The notes under the pieces: generated by a model
Database searches by the model: none
Seen by the model: the letters and a program-made list of their open reading frames with translations, nothing else
What the model was told of the DNA's origin: nothing
DNA from: Sphingobacterium sp. UBA5670
Lineage (GTDB): Bacteria; Bacteroidota; Bacteroidia; Sphingobacteriales; Sphingobacteriaceae
NCBI RefSeq assembly: GCF_002420705.1
Contig: NZ_DIIM01000002.1
Location: 282,020 to 346,019, forward strand
Length of the DNA: 64,000 nucleotides
Direction: 5' to 3'
Translations under genes and position numbers: made by a program
Shown: piece after piece, positions 8,590-17,119 of the stretch
Numbering within the stretch: the stretch's first letter is position 1
Layout of the letters: each line of letters starts with the position of its first letter

Positions 8590-9528
8590 ATGATATATTT
8601 AGGAATTCTAGTTTTTTTCGGACTCATTACATTGTTTGCTTCATTTTACACAGTAAAACAGGAATCTGCGGCTGTGATCGAAAGGTTGGGTAAATTTTTA
8701 AAGGTAAGTCACGCTGGTTTGCATTTAAAAATTCCATTTTTGGATCAGATCGCTAAGCGCCTGAACCTTCGTATAAAGCAATTGGATGTCATAATTGATA
8801 CCAAAACCTTGGATAATGTTTTCATCAAGATGAAAGTTTCTGTTCAGTATCAGGTTATCCGAGATAATGTAAAAGACGCTTATTATCGTCTGGAAAATCC
8901 CGAAAATCAGATTACATCTTATGTCTTTGATGTCGTGCGTGCGGAAGTTCCAAAGACAAAATTGGATGATGTTTTTGTCAGGAAGGATGATATTGCCATT
9001 GCCGTAAAGAGTGAATTGCAGGATGCGATGCAAAGCTACGGTTATGATATAATCAAAGCATTAGTGACAGATATTGATCCCGATGAACAGGTAAAACACG
9101 CTATGAACAGAATCAACGCTGCAGAACGTGAAAAAACCGCTGCTGAATATGAATCTGAAGCCCAAAGAATACGAATTGTTGCCGTTGCAAAAGCTGAAGC
9201 AGAATCTAAAAAGCTCCAGGGACAAGGTATTGCAGACCAGAGGAGAGAGATTGCAAAAGGACTGGAAGAATCTGTAAAAATGCTCAACGCTGCTGATATC
9301 AATGCACAGGAAGCATCCGCCTTAATTGTTGTGACTCAGCATTATGATACATTGAATGCTATTGGAGCCAATAGTAGAAGTAATTTGGTTTTACTTCCCA
9401 ATTCGCCAACGGCCGCTAGCTCCATGTTGAATGATTTGGTTGTCTCCATGGCAGCAGCACAAAAAATTGATGGAAACAACAGAGATCAATTGTCCGAGCG
9501 GCCAAAAAATACCGGAAGTGAGGAATAA
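8590..9528 (+). CDS. SPFH/Band 7 (stomatin-like) membrane protein
   Basis: A 312-residue stomatin/prohibitin homologue (QmcA-like). It has an N-terminal membrane anchor (MIYLGILVFFGLITLFASF), then the SPFH domain with TVKQESAAVIERLGKF, GLHLKIPFLD and DVFVRKDDIA, then an Ala/Glu-rich coiled coil (NAAEREKTAAEYESEAQRI) and a Pro-containing tail. Such proteins form oligomeric assemblies in membrane microdomains. The ATG at 8590 places the anchor at the N-terminus; the upstream ATG at 8560 adds ten poorly fitting residues. No NfeD partner is adjacent. Confidence 0.9.
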   Translation: MIYLGILVFFGLITLFASFYTVKQESAAVIERLGKFLKVSHAGLHLKIPFLDQIAKRLNLRIKQLDVIIDTKTLDNVFIKMKVSVQYQVIRDNVKDAYYRLENPENQITSYVFDVVRAEVPKTKLDDVFVRKDDIAIAVKSELQDAMQSYGYDIIKALVTDIDPDEQVKHAMNRINAAEREKTAAEYESEAQRIRIVAVAKAEAESKKLQGQGIADQRREIAKGLEESVKMLNAADINAQEASALIVVTQHYDTLNAIGANSRSNLVLLPNSPTAASSMLNDLVVSMAAAQKIDGNNRDQLSERPKNTGSEE

Positions 9529-9682
9529 TTTCCTCTGAGGTAAAGTTTATGGGTTTTTTCTCCTATTGATCCATCAAAAACAGTTAGGTTGGATAAAAAC
9601 AAACAAATTTCCTGACGGAGTTCGGAGCTGAAATATGTGTACCTATTATTTTATCATATTTCGCAATTCGGTTTCAAAAATA

Positions 9683-9717
9683 AAGGCTACAGTCCTGCTA
9701 TTGGTTACTGTAGCCTT
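9683..9717. terminator. Bidirectional terminator hairpin
   Basis: A perfect 11-bp stem (9683-9693 with 9707-9717) with a 13-base loop, placed between the convergent SPFH gene and a small minus-strand gene. Confidence 0.7.
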
Positions 9718-9741
9718 CTATAAATTATGTCAACCAGTGGA

Positions 9742-9990
9742 CTAATTGCTTAGCTGTAATTTTCCAATAAAAGGCCGGCTATCAATCGTATTTATAGCTT
9801 CTTTGATCGAATAGCATAATTGGTAATTCTCGCTTAACCTTTTTTTATTGGATTCTATTTTGTCTTTTTCGATTTTATCCATCACCCATGTAGGATATAA
9901 AGGATCAGAATTAAACTTGGTAATCAATACGGTGTAGCCCTGATTCTGAGCCGTGATTAAAGTCTCTTTTGTTATATCTACTATTTTCAT
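9742..9990 (-). CDS. Small hypothetical protein
   Basis: An 82-residue soluble, lysine-rich protein starting MKIVDITKETLITAQ, with no membrane segment and no recognised motif. Position after a good bidirectional terminator and a protein-like composition support it as real. The family is not recognised. Confidence 0.55.
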   Translation of the reverse strand: MKIVDITKETLITAQNQGYTVLITKFNSDPLYPTWVMDKIEKDKIESNKKRLSENYQLCYSIKEAINTIDSRPFIGKLQLSN

Positions 9991-10058
9991 AGTGAGATAA
10001 TATACAAAAAAAAATTGAAAGACTCTTTCGTGAAGCCATCAAACGCGGAAGTTGTCCG

Positions 10059-10697
10059 CTATTGGAATTTTGATGTAACAGAATTCCTCAACAGGAGAAT
10101 GTGGGATAGGATTATCAAAGGTACAATCACGGTCGGTAATAAAGCATAAGGAAACTGTAGCATAGCAATATTTGGCTGATCAAAAGCTATGGTTTGTATA
10201 GGAATTGGTGACGACAATATACCTAGAATAACAACAATGAGAACTGAACAAACACCGAATATATTCCATAACCTGAAAATCTGAAAATTGAAAATTTTAG
10301 GATGAAAAATTCCTATTATCAAAAATACAAATGCTGTGATTCCAAAAAATAGATCATGATTACAACCAATAAAAGTCATCTCCCATGGCAGCATCTTAGC
10401 TTTGAATAAAGCAAAAAGTAGATATTCCACAGGGATACGTAAGAGATGGATTGCCAAAAGTAAATACATATTAATTTTTGAATGAGCCAATAACTTATAA
10501 CAACAGAGGATTGTTATCGCTGTTCCTAATAAGGTTAAGGCGAAAGAAGCTGGAAATTTTCCGAAGAATCCTGCAATCGCTGCAGATGATATGATGAATG
10601 CCCAGGTGATATAAACTGCTACAGAGAGTTTGTGCTGCACAGCCAGCCAGAATAGAACAAGACAACTTATTGTTATAGTGAGAAACACACTTTGCAT
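10059..10697 (-). CDS. Conserved hypothetical multi-pass membrane protein
   Basis: A 212-residue protein with about six membrane spans. A charged signature in the middle (HLLRIPVEYLLFALF, then MTFIGCNHDLFFGITA) and FDQPNIAMLQFPYALLP near the end look like conserved functional loops, and I recall similar short membrane proteins in other Bacteroidota. No function is known to me. A perfect 24-bp palindrome lies 46 bp upstream of the start, suggesting dedicated regulation. Confidence 0.7.
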   Translation of the reverse strand: MQSVFLTITISCLVLFWLAVQHKLSVAVYITWAFIISSAAIAGFFGKFPASFALTLLGTAITILCCYKLLAHSKINMYLLLAIHLLRIPVEYLLFALFKAKMLPWEMTFIGCNHDLFFGITAFVFLIIGIFHPKIFNFQIFRLWNIFGVCSVLIVVILGILSSPIPIQTIAFDQPNIAMLQFPYALLPTVIVPLIILSHILLLRNSVTSKFQ

Positions 10698-11049
10698 AAT
10701 TAAGAAATGTTAATGTTATAAAACTACAGGATAAATGACCTTGAATACTTGTCTTAAGACAAGTATTTTCTAAAAGCTCTTCCTAGATTTATATAGCGCA
10801 TGTTCTGTGGCAATTCTAAATAGTGTTATCCAGGAATCTTTTGAATGTTAGTTATTTGAAAATAGAGTCTATGAAAATAATTTCCAAAGAATAATTATGG
10901 AGAGGTTTTTGATAATCGGGAAAGGGATGAATTTCCTTTCGAATTTGACAATGGTGAAGGAATAAGCTGAAAAACGCTAAACTTTGGAATGCCGAATTGA
11001 CCAAGATTGAATACCAACAATAAAAATTAAATAATAGCGCATATTACGT
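10698..11049. other. Spacer between divergent membrane-protein genes
   Basis: It holds a 24-bp palindrome near the minus-strand gene. I see nothing else structured towards the plus-strand gene. Confidence 0.5.
10744..10767. promoter_or_regulatory. Perfect 24-bp palindrome, candidate operator
   Basis: Each 12-base arm reads aatacttgtctt and its complement, with no spacer. It sits where the -33 region of the minus-strand gene (start 10697) would lie, with a TAnnTTTG-like tagtttta further towards the gene. This fits a dimeric repressor site, perhaps of MarR or TetR type. Confidence 0.6.
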
Positions 11050-11544
11050 ATGAAAACGAAAGGAATTATTATCGGATTGTCACTTGCCTTGTGTCTCATA
11101 GCCTTTTTTATGAGAGATTGGTTTTTAAATTTTTTCACGAGTGAAATTATAGGTGAGAGTTTTTTATTTAACGATAGTCAAAGTCTGTCCCAACAGATTT
11201 TTCCAACCTTGATTTTCGTTTTCTCTTTTGGGATTATTCCTTTTTTATACCTGTTTGTCAGAAATTATTGCAAAATATCTTCTACAAAAAATCAAGTGCT
11301 TTCTTTACTGATTATCATTGGTTCAGCATCGATATTTTTTGGTATGAGGGTGATTTATCTGAAATATAGGGTTGCTCAGCTACGCGATCTGTTGAAAAGA
11401 GCTGAATTTACCTCCGATGCTGATATACCCGGAATTAATTATCAGGATATGCACTTAGAGCCTTATCTAATGGCCAGTGTACTCATTGGCTGTCTACTTA
11501 GTTTAATTATTTTTAAAAAATCTTCAAATCAGCGGGTTTTGTAG
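11050..11544 (+). CDS. Hypothetical membrane protein
   Basis: A 164-residue protein with four hydrophobic spans (about residues 6-23, 50-70, 83-103 and 140-155). Between spans 3 and 4 is a hydrophilic loop (residues about 105-138) containing RDLLKRAEFTSDADIPG. I do not recognise the family. It converges on selO with a 37-bp gap. Confidence 0.55.
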   Translation: MKTKGIIIGLSLALCLIAFFMRDWFLNFFTSEIIGESFLFNDSQSLSQQIFPTLIFVFSFGIIPFLYLFVRNYCKISSTKNQVLSLLIIIGSASIFFGMRVIYLKYRVAQLRDLLKRAEFTSDADIPGINYQDMHLEPYLMASVLIGCLLSLIIFKKSSNQRVL

Positions 11545-11581
11545 TCCCTATAAATGCGTCAAATTCAAGAAATAGCTGTTG

Positions 11582-13123
11582 CTATGAGCTGCATGACAGC
11601 GTTGAACAGCCAGCCGTATCGTCGTAGTTGGAAGGGCGCTTCACAGAAAATTCTGGAAATAGCTCCTGGTATGGATTTTCTAAAGCCTGGGTGAGTTTGG
11701 TCAGCATCTCCATTTTTCCATTGCTGATTTCTTCAATGCATTCGTAAAGGAGGTAGTTTCTCAGAATAAATTTAGGATTTGTTGTTTGCATTAAACCGAG
11801 GGATTCTTCCTTTGAAATCGTATTTGAATGAATCCGTGATTGGTACAGCTCGATGAAGTCTTGAAGTCTGCTGAGCTTTATTTCATCTAAAAGAGTGTAG
11901 GATACCGGGCTGAAATGCTCTTTTAGATCCGTATCAGGCGCTATTTTCTCCAATTGATTGAAAAATAAAGTATAATCCAATCCCAGGTCCTGCATGAAGC
12001 CTTGCCAGTTAGAGAAAAACTCGTCATCTCCTTTTTTCATTCCGTCAAATCCGAATTTTTTGCAAAGCATTTTGTCATGAGCTTCCCAAAAATAAATGCC
12101 AAAATTCTTTAACGTATTTTCAAGAAATTTTTCATCTTTTATGATCGGCAGAAGTGCATTTGCAAGTTTCCATAGATTCCATTGTGAAATCTGTGCCTGC
12201 TTTCCAAAAGCATATCTTCGTCCCGGAAGGTCCGTTGTATTTGGGGTGAAATTTAGATGATATTCATCCATCATGGAATAGGGACCATAATCAATCGTTA
12301 AACCTAAGATGGACATGTTGTCGGTGTTCATGACACCATGCACGAAACCTACTCTAAACCATTCTACCATCAGATCTGCGGTTCGGGTACATACCTTTTC
12401 AAAAAAATCTTTATATTTCTGATGATTGGAAGAAACAATTTCAGGGAAGTAATTTTCTACGGTGAAATCGAGCAGGTCCTGTAATAAGTTATATTCCTGT
12501 TGGGCATACAGAAACTCAAAATGGCCGAATCGAAGAAAACTTTCGGCTGTTCTTATCACTACAGCCCCTTTTTCGTATTGTGGATTACCGTTATACATGA
12601 TGTCACGAATAACATCTTCTCCCGTAAAGGCGAGGCTTAGCGCTCTGGTCGTGGGTATCCCTAAATGATACATAGCTTCACTCATCAGATATTCGCGTAC
12701 AGAAGACCTTAATACTGCCCTTCCGTCTGCACGTCTTGAATATGGCGTTGCACCGGCACCTTTCCATTGAATTTCTGTTTTCTTACCTTCAGCATTGGTA
12801 ATTTCCCCCGCGAGAATAGCTCTTCCATCACCCAACTGTCCTGCCCAGTTACCAAATTGATGCCCGGCGTAAGCTGTAGCATAGGTTTGAACATGGTCAG
12901 GAAGATCAGATCCGACCAGAAAGCTCAGATCCTTTTCTTCAAATTTTCCTAATCCTATTTCTTCAGAAAGATCCTCATTAAAAGCAATTAATTGAGGCTG
13001 TTCAAACCCAGCAGGTTTAATCGTGGCAAATAAAACTTTTGGTGTGCTTCGTTGCGTGGGATTATTGGAAAAATCTCCGGGAAATTTTTTAAGAAAAGGC
13101 TGTCTGATGTCTTCGATATTCAT
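11582..13123 (-). CDS. selO: Protein adenylyltransferase SelO (YdiU family)
   Basis: A 513-residue member of the SelO/YdiU family, pseudokinases that bind ATP in a flipped orientation and transfer AMP to protein Ser/Thr/Tyr, linked to redox control. Visible signatures are YAGHQFGNWAGQLGDGRA, QWKGAGATPYSRRADGRA, HGVMNTDNMSILG and DYGPYSMMDEY, which cover the nucleotide and Mg sites. The C-terminus reads GCSTLSCSS, giving Cys where eukaryotic homologues carry selenocysteine. Length and start (MNIEDIRQPF) are typical. Transcribed alone. Confidence 0.95.
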   Translation of the reverse strand: MNIEDIRQPFLKKFPGDFSNNPTQRSTPKVLFATIKPAGFEQPQLIAFNEDLSEEIGLGKFEEKDLSFLVGSDLPDHVQTYATAYAGHQFGNWAGQLGDGRAILAGEITNAEGKKTEIQWKGAGATPYSRRADGRAVLRSSVREYLMSEAMYHLGIPTTRALSLAFTGEDVIRDIMYNGNPQYEKGAVVIRTAESFLRFGHFEFLYAQQEYNLLQDLLDFTVENYFPEIVSSNHQKYKDFFEKVCTRTADLMVEWFRVGFVHGVMNTDNMSILGLTIDYGPYSMMDEYHLNFTPNTTDLPGRRYAFGKQAQISQWNLWKLANALLPIIKDEKFLENTLKNFGIYFWEAHDKMLCKKFGFDGMKKGDDEFFSNWQGFMQDLGLDYTLFFNQLEKIAPDTDLKEHFSPVSYTLLDEIKLSRLQDFIELYQSRIHSNTISKEESLGLMQTTNPKFILRNYLLYECIEEISNGKMEMLTKLTQALENPYQELFPEFSVKRPSNYDDTAGCSTLSCSS

Positions 13124-13493
13124 ACAGCAAAGATATTAATTAAAAAAGACAAGACCGCTCCAATTATTGAAAGGACCGATCTATGTGACAAACATATGCC
13201 AAACGGCTATATCCTCCATGCTTTAAAACATATGACCTTTGCATATCCAATATTAGTAATTTTATTTGTTGTTGTATAGTAATGAATGCTATTGTATTAT
13301 TATTGCTTTCGAAATTTTTTTTCTCATCTTCGCAGAAGAAAGTTTATACCATCTGAAAAATACCGAAAAAACCGCAGATGCCTACGGATGATAATTTGCT
13401 TCCAGCGAATTATTATTGGTTCAATTTTCCTTAAGTTTTTGCTACTAAATTTGGGTATAAATAACAACATTAAATTAGTCGAAAATCAAACTA
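13124..13493. other. Spacer between divergent selO and DUF218 genes
   Basis: AT-rich, with short frames only. It should contain promoters for both flanking genes, but I could not assign boxes with confidence. Confidence 0.45.
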
Positions 13494-14153
13494 ATGAAAA
13501 AAATTAAAAAGTTCGTTTTAGCAGTTATCAGCCTGTGTCTTATTGCTCTGGTTATTGTGGTATTTACCAACGGCAAAGTAACTTCCAGTACAGAACGAGC
13601 GATTTTCACCGAACTTAAAGATGTGCCCAACACTAAGGTAGCCATCATTTTTGGCGCTGGCATAAACGGCGATCAGCCAAGTAGGTATTTAAAGGATCGG
13701 TTGGATGCCGGGATTTCGCTGTATAAAAACCACAAAGTGGATAAAATATTGCTGTCGGGAGATAATGGAAGAGATGAATATGATGAGCTTACGGTAATGA
13801 AGTTATATTGTCAGAAAAATGGCATTGATACCGCAAAAATTTACATCGACTATGCGGGGTTTGATAGCTACTCGACCATGTACCGTGCAAAATACATATT
13901 TAATGTTGATACAGCCATCTTGGTATCTCAGAAATATCACCTAAACAGATGCATCTACTTAGGCGATAAATTGGGCGTCAAATCATTCGGTTATAGTGCA
14001 GATAAGGGAGTTTACCCAGGGTATAAATACTATGCATTTAGAGAAAAGCTATCTGTCACAAAAGCCGTCTTGGATGTGATAAGAAATAGAAAACCAAAGT
14101 ATTTAGGTAAGCAGGTTGATATAACTGGTAAATCAAATTATACAAAAGAATAG
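13494..14153 (+). CDS. SanA/YdcF (DUF218) family protein
   Basis: A 219-residue inner-membrane-anchored protein. Residues about 7-26 form a signal anchor (VLAVISLCLIALVIVVF); the DUF218 domain follows, with AIIFGAGINGDQPSRYL, KILLSGDNGRDEYDE and LVSQKYHLNRCIYLG. Homologues such as SanA affect envelope permeability and vancomycin sensitivity in enterobacteria; the reaction is not established. It lies upstream of an L,D-transpeptidase gene on the same strand, a possible envelope link. Confidence 0.88.
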   Translation: MKKIKKFVLAVISLCLIALVIVVFTNGKVTSSTERAIFTELKDVPNTKVAIIFGAGINGDQPSRYLKDRLDAGISLYKNHKVDKILLSGDNGRDEYDELTVMKLYCQKNGIDTAKIYIDYAGFDSYSTMYRAKYIFNVDTAILVSQKYHLNRCIYLGDKLGVKSFGYSADKGVYPGYKYYAFREKLSVTKAVLDVIRNRKPKYLGKQVDITGKSNYTKE

Positions 14154-14154
14154 T

Positions 14155-14244
14155 TTGAGATACCTTTTTTCCTTTGTTTTACTGGTGTTTTTTATCTGTG
14201 ATTCTTTCGCTAAAAAAGATCAACATGAAAAGTACAATTCGTAA
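14155..14244 (+). pseudogene. Possible decayed small secreted protein
   Basis: A 29-codon frame with a TTG start directly after the SanA-type gene reads as a signal peptide (RYLFSFVLLVFFICDSFAKK). After its TAA the neighbouring frame continues with VNDYKGYKESIDSLS. This looks like a short secreted or lipoprotein gene broken by a frameshift, but it is too short to prove. Confidence 0.25.
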
Positions 14245-14354
14245 ACGATTACAAGGGATACAAAGAATCCATTGATAGTTTATCGTGATAAATTATCCTT
14301 TCATTGAACTTTTGCCCGGCTAAAGTTGTTGATTAAGTAAACAAAAATTTTATT

Positions 14355-15686
14355 ATGTTATCTTATTGGAAGAATTGTATCCAGAACTCTTTATGTAGTA
14401 TATTGTTGATGAGCCTAGTTTTGACAGGCTGCGGTGACCGCAATGCTAAGAAAGAACCCGGCAGTGAAAAAGTCTCGACGATGAAAGAGCAGGCAGAAAA
14501 TACCGATTTTACACTTGCCCTACTCAATGCCCTTTTCTATGAGGAGGATTTTGAATCCTCATTAAAATCGGAGCTCCAGCTCAATAAAAAACAGATCAAT
14601 GACTTGAAAGAAGCGGCCAGTACAGCCGTGGAAAAACTAAGCGAAGAGGATGAACCTTCCAGCAAATCCTTTAAAGAGTCGATAAAACAGGCTACAACAG
14701 AAATTGTACGGATATTGGGCGATCAGAAAGCCGCTCAATTCTTTCATTTTATAACCGCACGTTATGCGGATGAAAAAAATACATTACCTCTGGAGCCAAA
14801 TCAAATTCCTGAAGACACACGTATCGTGGTGAATGCTCCGGCTTTTCGGATGGATATATTTCAACAGGGAAAGCTCATTAAAACTTATAATATCGCTATC
14901 GGATATCCCGAGTTTCCATTGCCGACAGGAATTCGTAAAGCAACCAATATCATTTTTAATCCCACATGGACACCTCCCGATGAACCTTGGGTAAAGGGTA
15001 AGGTCAGTCCAGGTGAAAAGGTTCCTGCAGGAAGTAAATTAAATCCCTTGGGTCCGATCAAAATTCCCATCGGCATGCCGTCTTTGATCCACGGGGGGAA
15101 AGATGTATCCAAGTTAGGTGCTTTTGCATCCCACGGCTGTGTTGGCCTTACAGACCTACAGGTACAAGATTTTACTAAATTCTTGTCGCAGGTTTCCGGA
15201 AACCCTATTTCTGCTGAGAAAATCACAGCATATGAAAATAAGGATACCAAAACGGAGACCGTGAAATTAAAGCAACCTGTGCTGGTGGAGCTTCGATATG
15301 AGACTATCGTAGCGGAGGATGGTAGCTTGCATATCTTTCGGGATGTATATGAGCGCGGGACCAATACAATAGAAAATGCTACACGTGTGCTTGATAAATA
15401 CAGTATTAAGTTAGAAAAGCTCAGTGAGCAGGAGCGAAGGAGTCTGACAGAGGCTTTGGAGGAAATGAATCAAGATGCACGGGGTAATAAAATTGCTGGG
15501 ATTGATGACCCAGGTTCTGCTTCTGCCGGTGACAGCGCTGAGGAGAGAGCTGCCAATAAAGAGAACCGTAAGGATAAAGGGCAGGTGACACGAAAAGTGA
15601 TTGGGCAGAAAGAAATGGTGGTGACGATCTCGGCGCTCAAAGGAAAAGGATATCCGTTGCCTGTTGCATATAACTCAGGAAAATAG
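14355..15686 (+). CDS. L,D-transpeptidase (YkuD domain) lipoprotein
   Basis: A 443-residue exported protein; the lipobox LTGCGD predicts lipid anchoring. After a helical region (about residues 40-135) comes a YkuD domain with the catalytic motif SHGCVGL near residue 258 and the upstream GMPSLIHGG, the Cys/His pair used to cross-link or attach to peptidoglycan. A C-terminal extension (about 330-443) is rich in charged residues and not recognised. L,D-transpeptidases form 3-3 cross-links or anchor lipoproteins. It ends at a hairpin shared with the convergent OmpA gene. Confidence 0.9.
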   Translation: MLSYWKNCIQNSLCSILLMSLVLTGCGDRNAKKEPGSEKVSTMKEQAENTDFTLALLNALFYEEDFESSLKSELQLNKKQINDLKEAASTAVEKLSEEDEPSSKSFKESIKQATTEIVRILGDQKAAQFFHFITARYADEKNTLPLEPNQIPEDTRIVVNAPAFRMDIFQQGKLIKTYNIAIGYPEFPLPTGIRKATNIIFNPTWTPPDEPWVKGKVSPGEKVPAGSKLNPLGPIKIPIGMPSLIHGGKDVSKLGAFASHGCVGLTDLQVQDFTKFLSQVSGNPISAEKITAYENKDTKTETVKLKQPVLVELRYETIVAEDGSLHIFRDVYERGTNTIENATRVLDKYSIKLEKLSEQERRSLTEALEEMNQDARGNKIAGIDDPGSASAGDSAEERAANKENRKDKGQVTRKVIGQKEMVVTISALKGKGYPLPVAYNSGK

Positions 15687-15705
15687 AGAAAAGCCGATAT
15701 GAATA

Positions 15706-15746
15706 ACCCCTATGTTACCTATCAATTTGATAAGTATCATAGGGGT
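15706..15746. terminator. Bidirectional terminator
   Basis: Outer arms acccctatg (15706-15714) and its complement (15738-15746) enclose an inner tatcaa/ttgata stem, between the convergent L,D-transpeptidase and OmpA genes. Confidence 0.7.
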
Positions 15747-15761
15747 ATGCTAAAGTACTCT

Positions 15762-16760
15762 CTATTTCATTTTCACCAGTTCTACACGTCTATTTTTGGC
15801 TTTGTTGTCTTCCGAATCATTGGCAACCAAAGGTCGCTCGGCGCCATATCCTTTTGCTGATAAACGCACTTTGTCAATTTTTTGCGCAACCAATGCCGCC
15901 ATGACAGCCTGTGCACGCTCAGTTGATAATTTTTTATTGTGCGTGGCATCCCCAGTATTGTCGGTGTGCCCTTCAATAGCGATTTTAAGTGAGGGGTCAT
16001 TTTTTAGCGCTTCGGCAATCTGAATGACCAATTCTGTTCCTGCTGATGTGATGCTGGATTTGTCTGTGTCAAAAGTGATATAAACGATAGATTTACCCGT
16101 TTCAGAGAGATCTTTTGTGATGTCATCTGCAGTTATTTTTTTTATCGTTTGTTTGAAATCGTTCTCTTGGAGTATATTGAGCTTGGCGCCCGCGTTATTG
16201 CTCGTATATTGAATAAAGACATTTCCCTGATCTTTCGTGCGGATCACATAGACCCGAATTTTTTCGTCGGCATATCCGATGTCGCCTTCATCACCTTTGT
16301 GCGGATCCTGTTTGTTATAACGCTCATACTCTTCACTTGTGATGGTACCATCAAAAACTTTTACGGCACCGATAGAGGCTAAATAATCCTCCATACTTTT
16401 TTCAAAATAGCGCTGTGAAAACTGTGTGCCTTGTTCGTTGGTAATATTTGCTTTATAAAGTCTACCTTCAAAAGGTTTCATGATACCATTGATTGCAAAA
16501 TAGCAAACATCAAAGTCTTTGTTTATGGGCTGGTTCATGACTTTATAACCTTTTGGAGGAGTAAAAAAAGGAAATACACCTATATCACTTTCAGAATAGG
16601 GTATACTGGCAAGATCCAGATTGGCTGTCGTATCAATTTTTGTAGGTTCTTCTACGACTTCTTTTTCCTGCGTAGCAGGAGGTGGGGGATTATCTTTTAC
16701 CTGTTGGTTGCAAGACGCAACCACCCATGCTGATGCGAATAAAAGTATTGTTCTTTTCAT
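15762..16760 (-). CDS. OmpA-family lipoprotein
   Basis: A 332-residue envelope protein. The lipobox VVASCNQ predicts a lipoprotein, followed by a proline- and glutamate-rich linker (PPPPATQEKEVVEEPTK), a middle domain of unknown type, and an OmpA_C peptidoglycan-binding domain from about residue 225 (TFDTDKSSITSAG, IEGHTDNTGD, LSTERAQAV and KNRRVELV). Such proteins tether the outer membrane to peptidoglycan. It converges with a peptidoglycan transpeptidase gene. Confidence 0.9.
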   Translation of the reverse strand: MKRTILLFASAWVVASCNQQVKDNPPPPATQEKEVVEEPTKIDTTANLDLASIPYSESDIGVFPFFTPPKGYKVMNQPINKDFDVCYFAINGIMKPFEGRLYKANITNEQGTQFSQRYFEKSMEDYLASIGAVKVFDGTITSEEYERYNKQDPHKGDEGDIGYADEKIRVYVIRTKDQGNVFIQYTSNNAGAKLNILQENDFKQTIKKITADDITKDLSETGKSIVYITFDTDKSSITSAGTELVIQIAEALKNDPSLKIAIEGHTDNTGDATHNKKLSTERAQAVMAALVAQKIDKVRLSAKGYGAERPLVANDSEDNKAKNRRVELVKMK

Positions 16761-16959
16761 ATTTTCTTTTTCTTGTTAAGGCAAATTTTATGCCTAAAAC
16801 TTTACTTTATGTGATAATTAGATTTAAATCCAGCATCGACTCGAGATGAGTATTCAGTTATTGAAAGGGACGATTTTTTATTAAAAAGCTAAAACGAAAA
16901 GGGACTATGCATTGTTATAAGGATACTTTTCATAAATTAGGTTAATAACAGTTAAGTTA

Positions 16960-16999
16960 AACCTTGAGTTCCCCACTCAAGGTTTTTTTGTTTTTTTTT
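16960..16999 (+). terminator. Orphan rho-independent terminator
   Basis: A perfect 10-bp stem (aaccttgagt at 16960-16969 with 16975-16984) and a 5-base loop, followed by two T-runs on the plus strand. No plus-strand protein gene precedes it within 1 kb, so it may end a small RNA or an antisense transcript. Confidence 0.7.
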
Positions 17000-17064
17000 A
17001 AATGATACCTTTTTAATACCTGTGCATAGCGTCACCACTGATTAGAAATAATTATATAGATACG

Positions 17065-17118
17065 GGATAAAAACAGAATAGGTCATTGAGTAATCAATGG
17101 CCTATTCTGTTTTTATCC
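17065..17118 (-). terminator. Terminator of the susCD operon
   Basis: A long stem: 18 perfect pairs (17065-17082 with 17101-17118) continuing into a tcattga/tcaatgg arm, directly after the SusD stop codon. Confidence 0.8.
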
Positions 17119-17119
17119 G

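Larger units (their letters stand above)
16761..17119. other. Spacer with two hairpins
   Basis: It contains an orphan plus-strand terminator and the terminator of the SusD gene (both listed). No protein-coding frame is visible. The 16780-16960 part has no assigned function. Confidence 0.5.

Noticed and set aside
13052..13507. Two plus-strand ORFs in the selO/DUF218 spacer
   Set aside because: One is mostly antisense to selO; the other is AT-rich with a basic, aromatic composition typical of non-coding translation.
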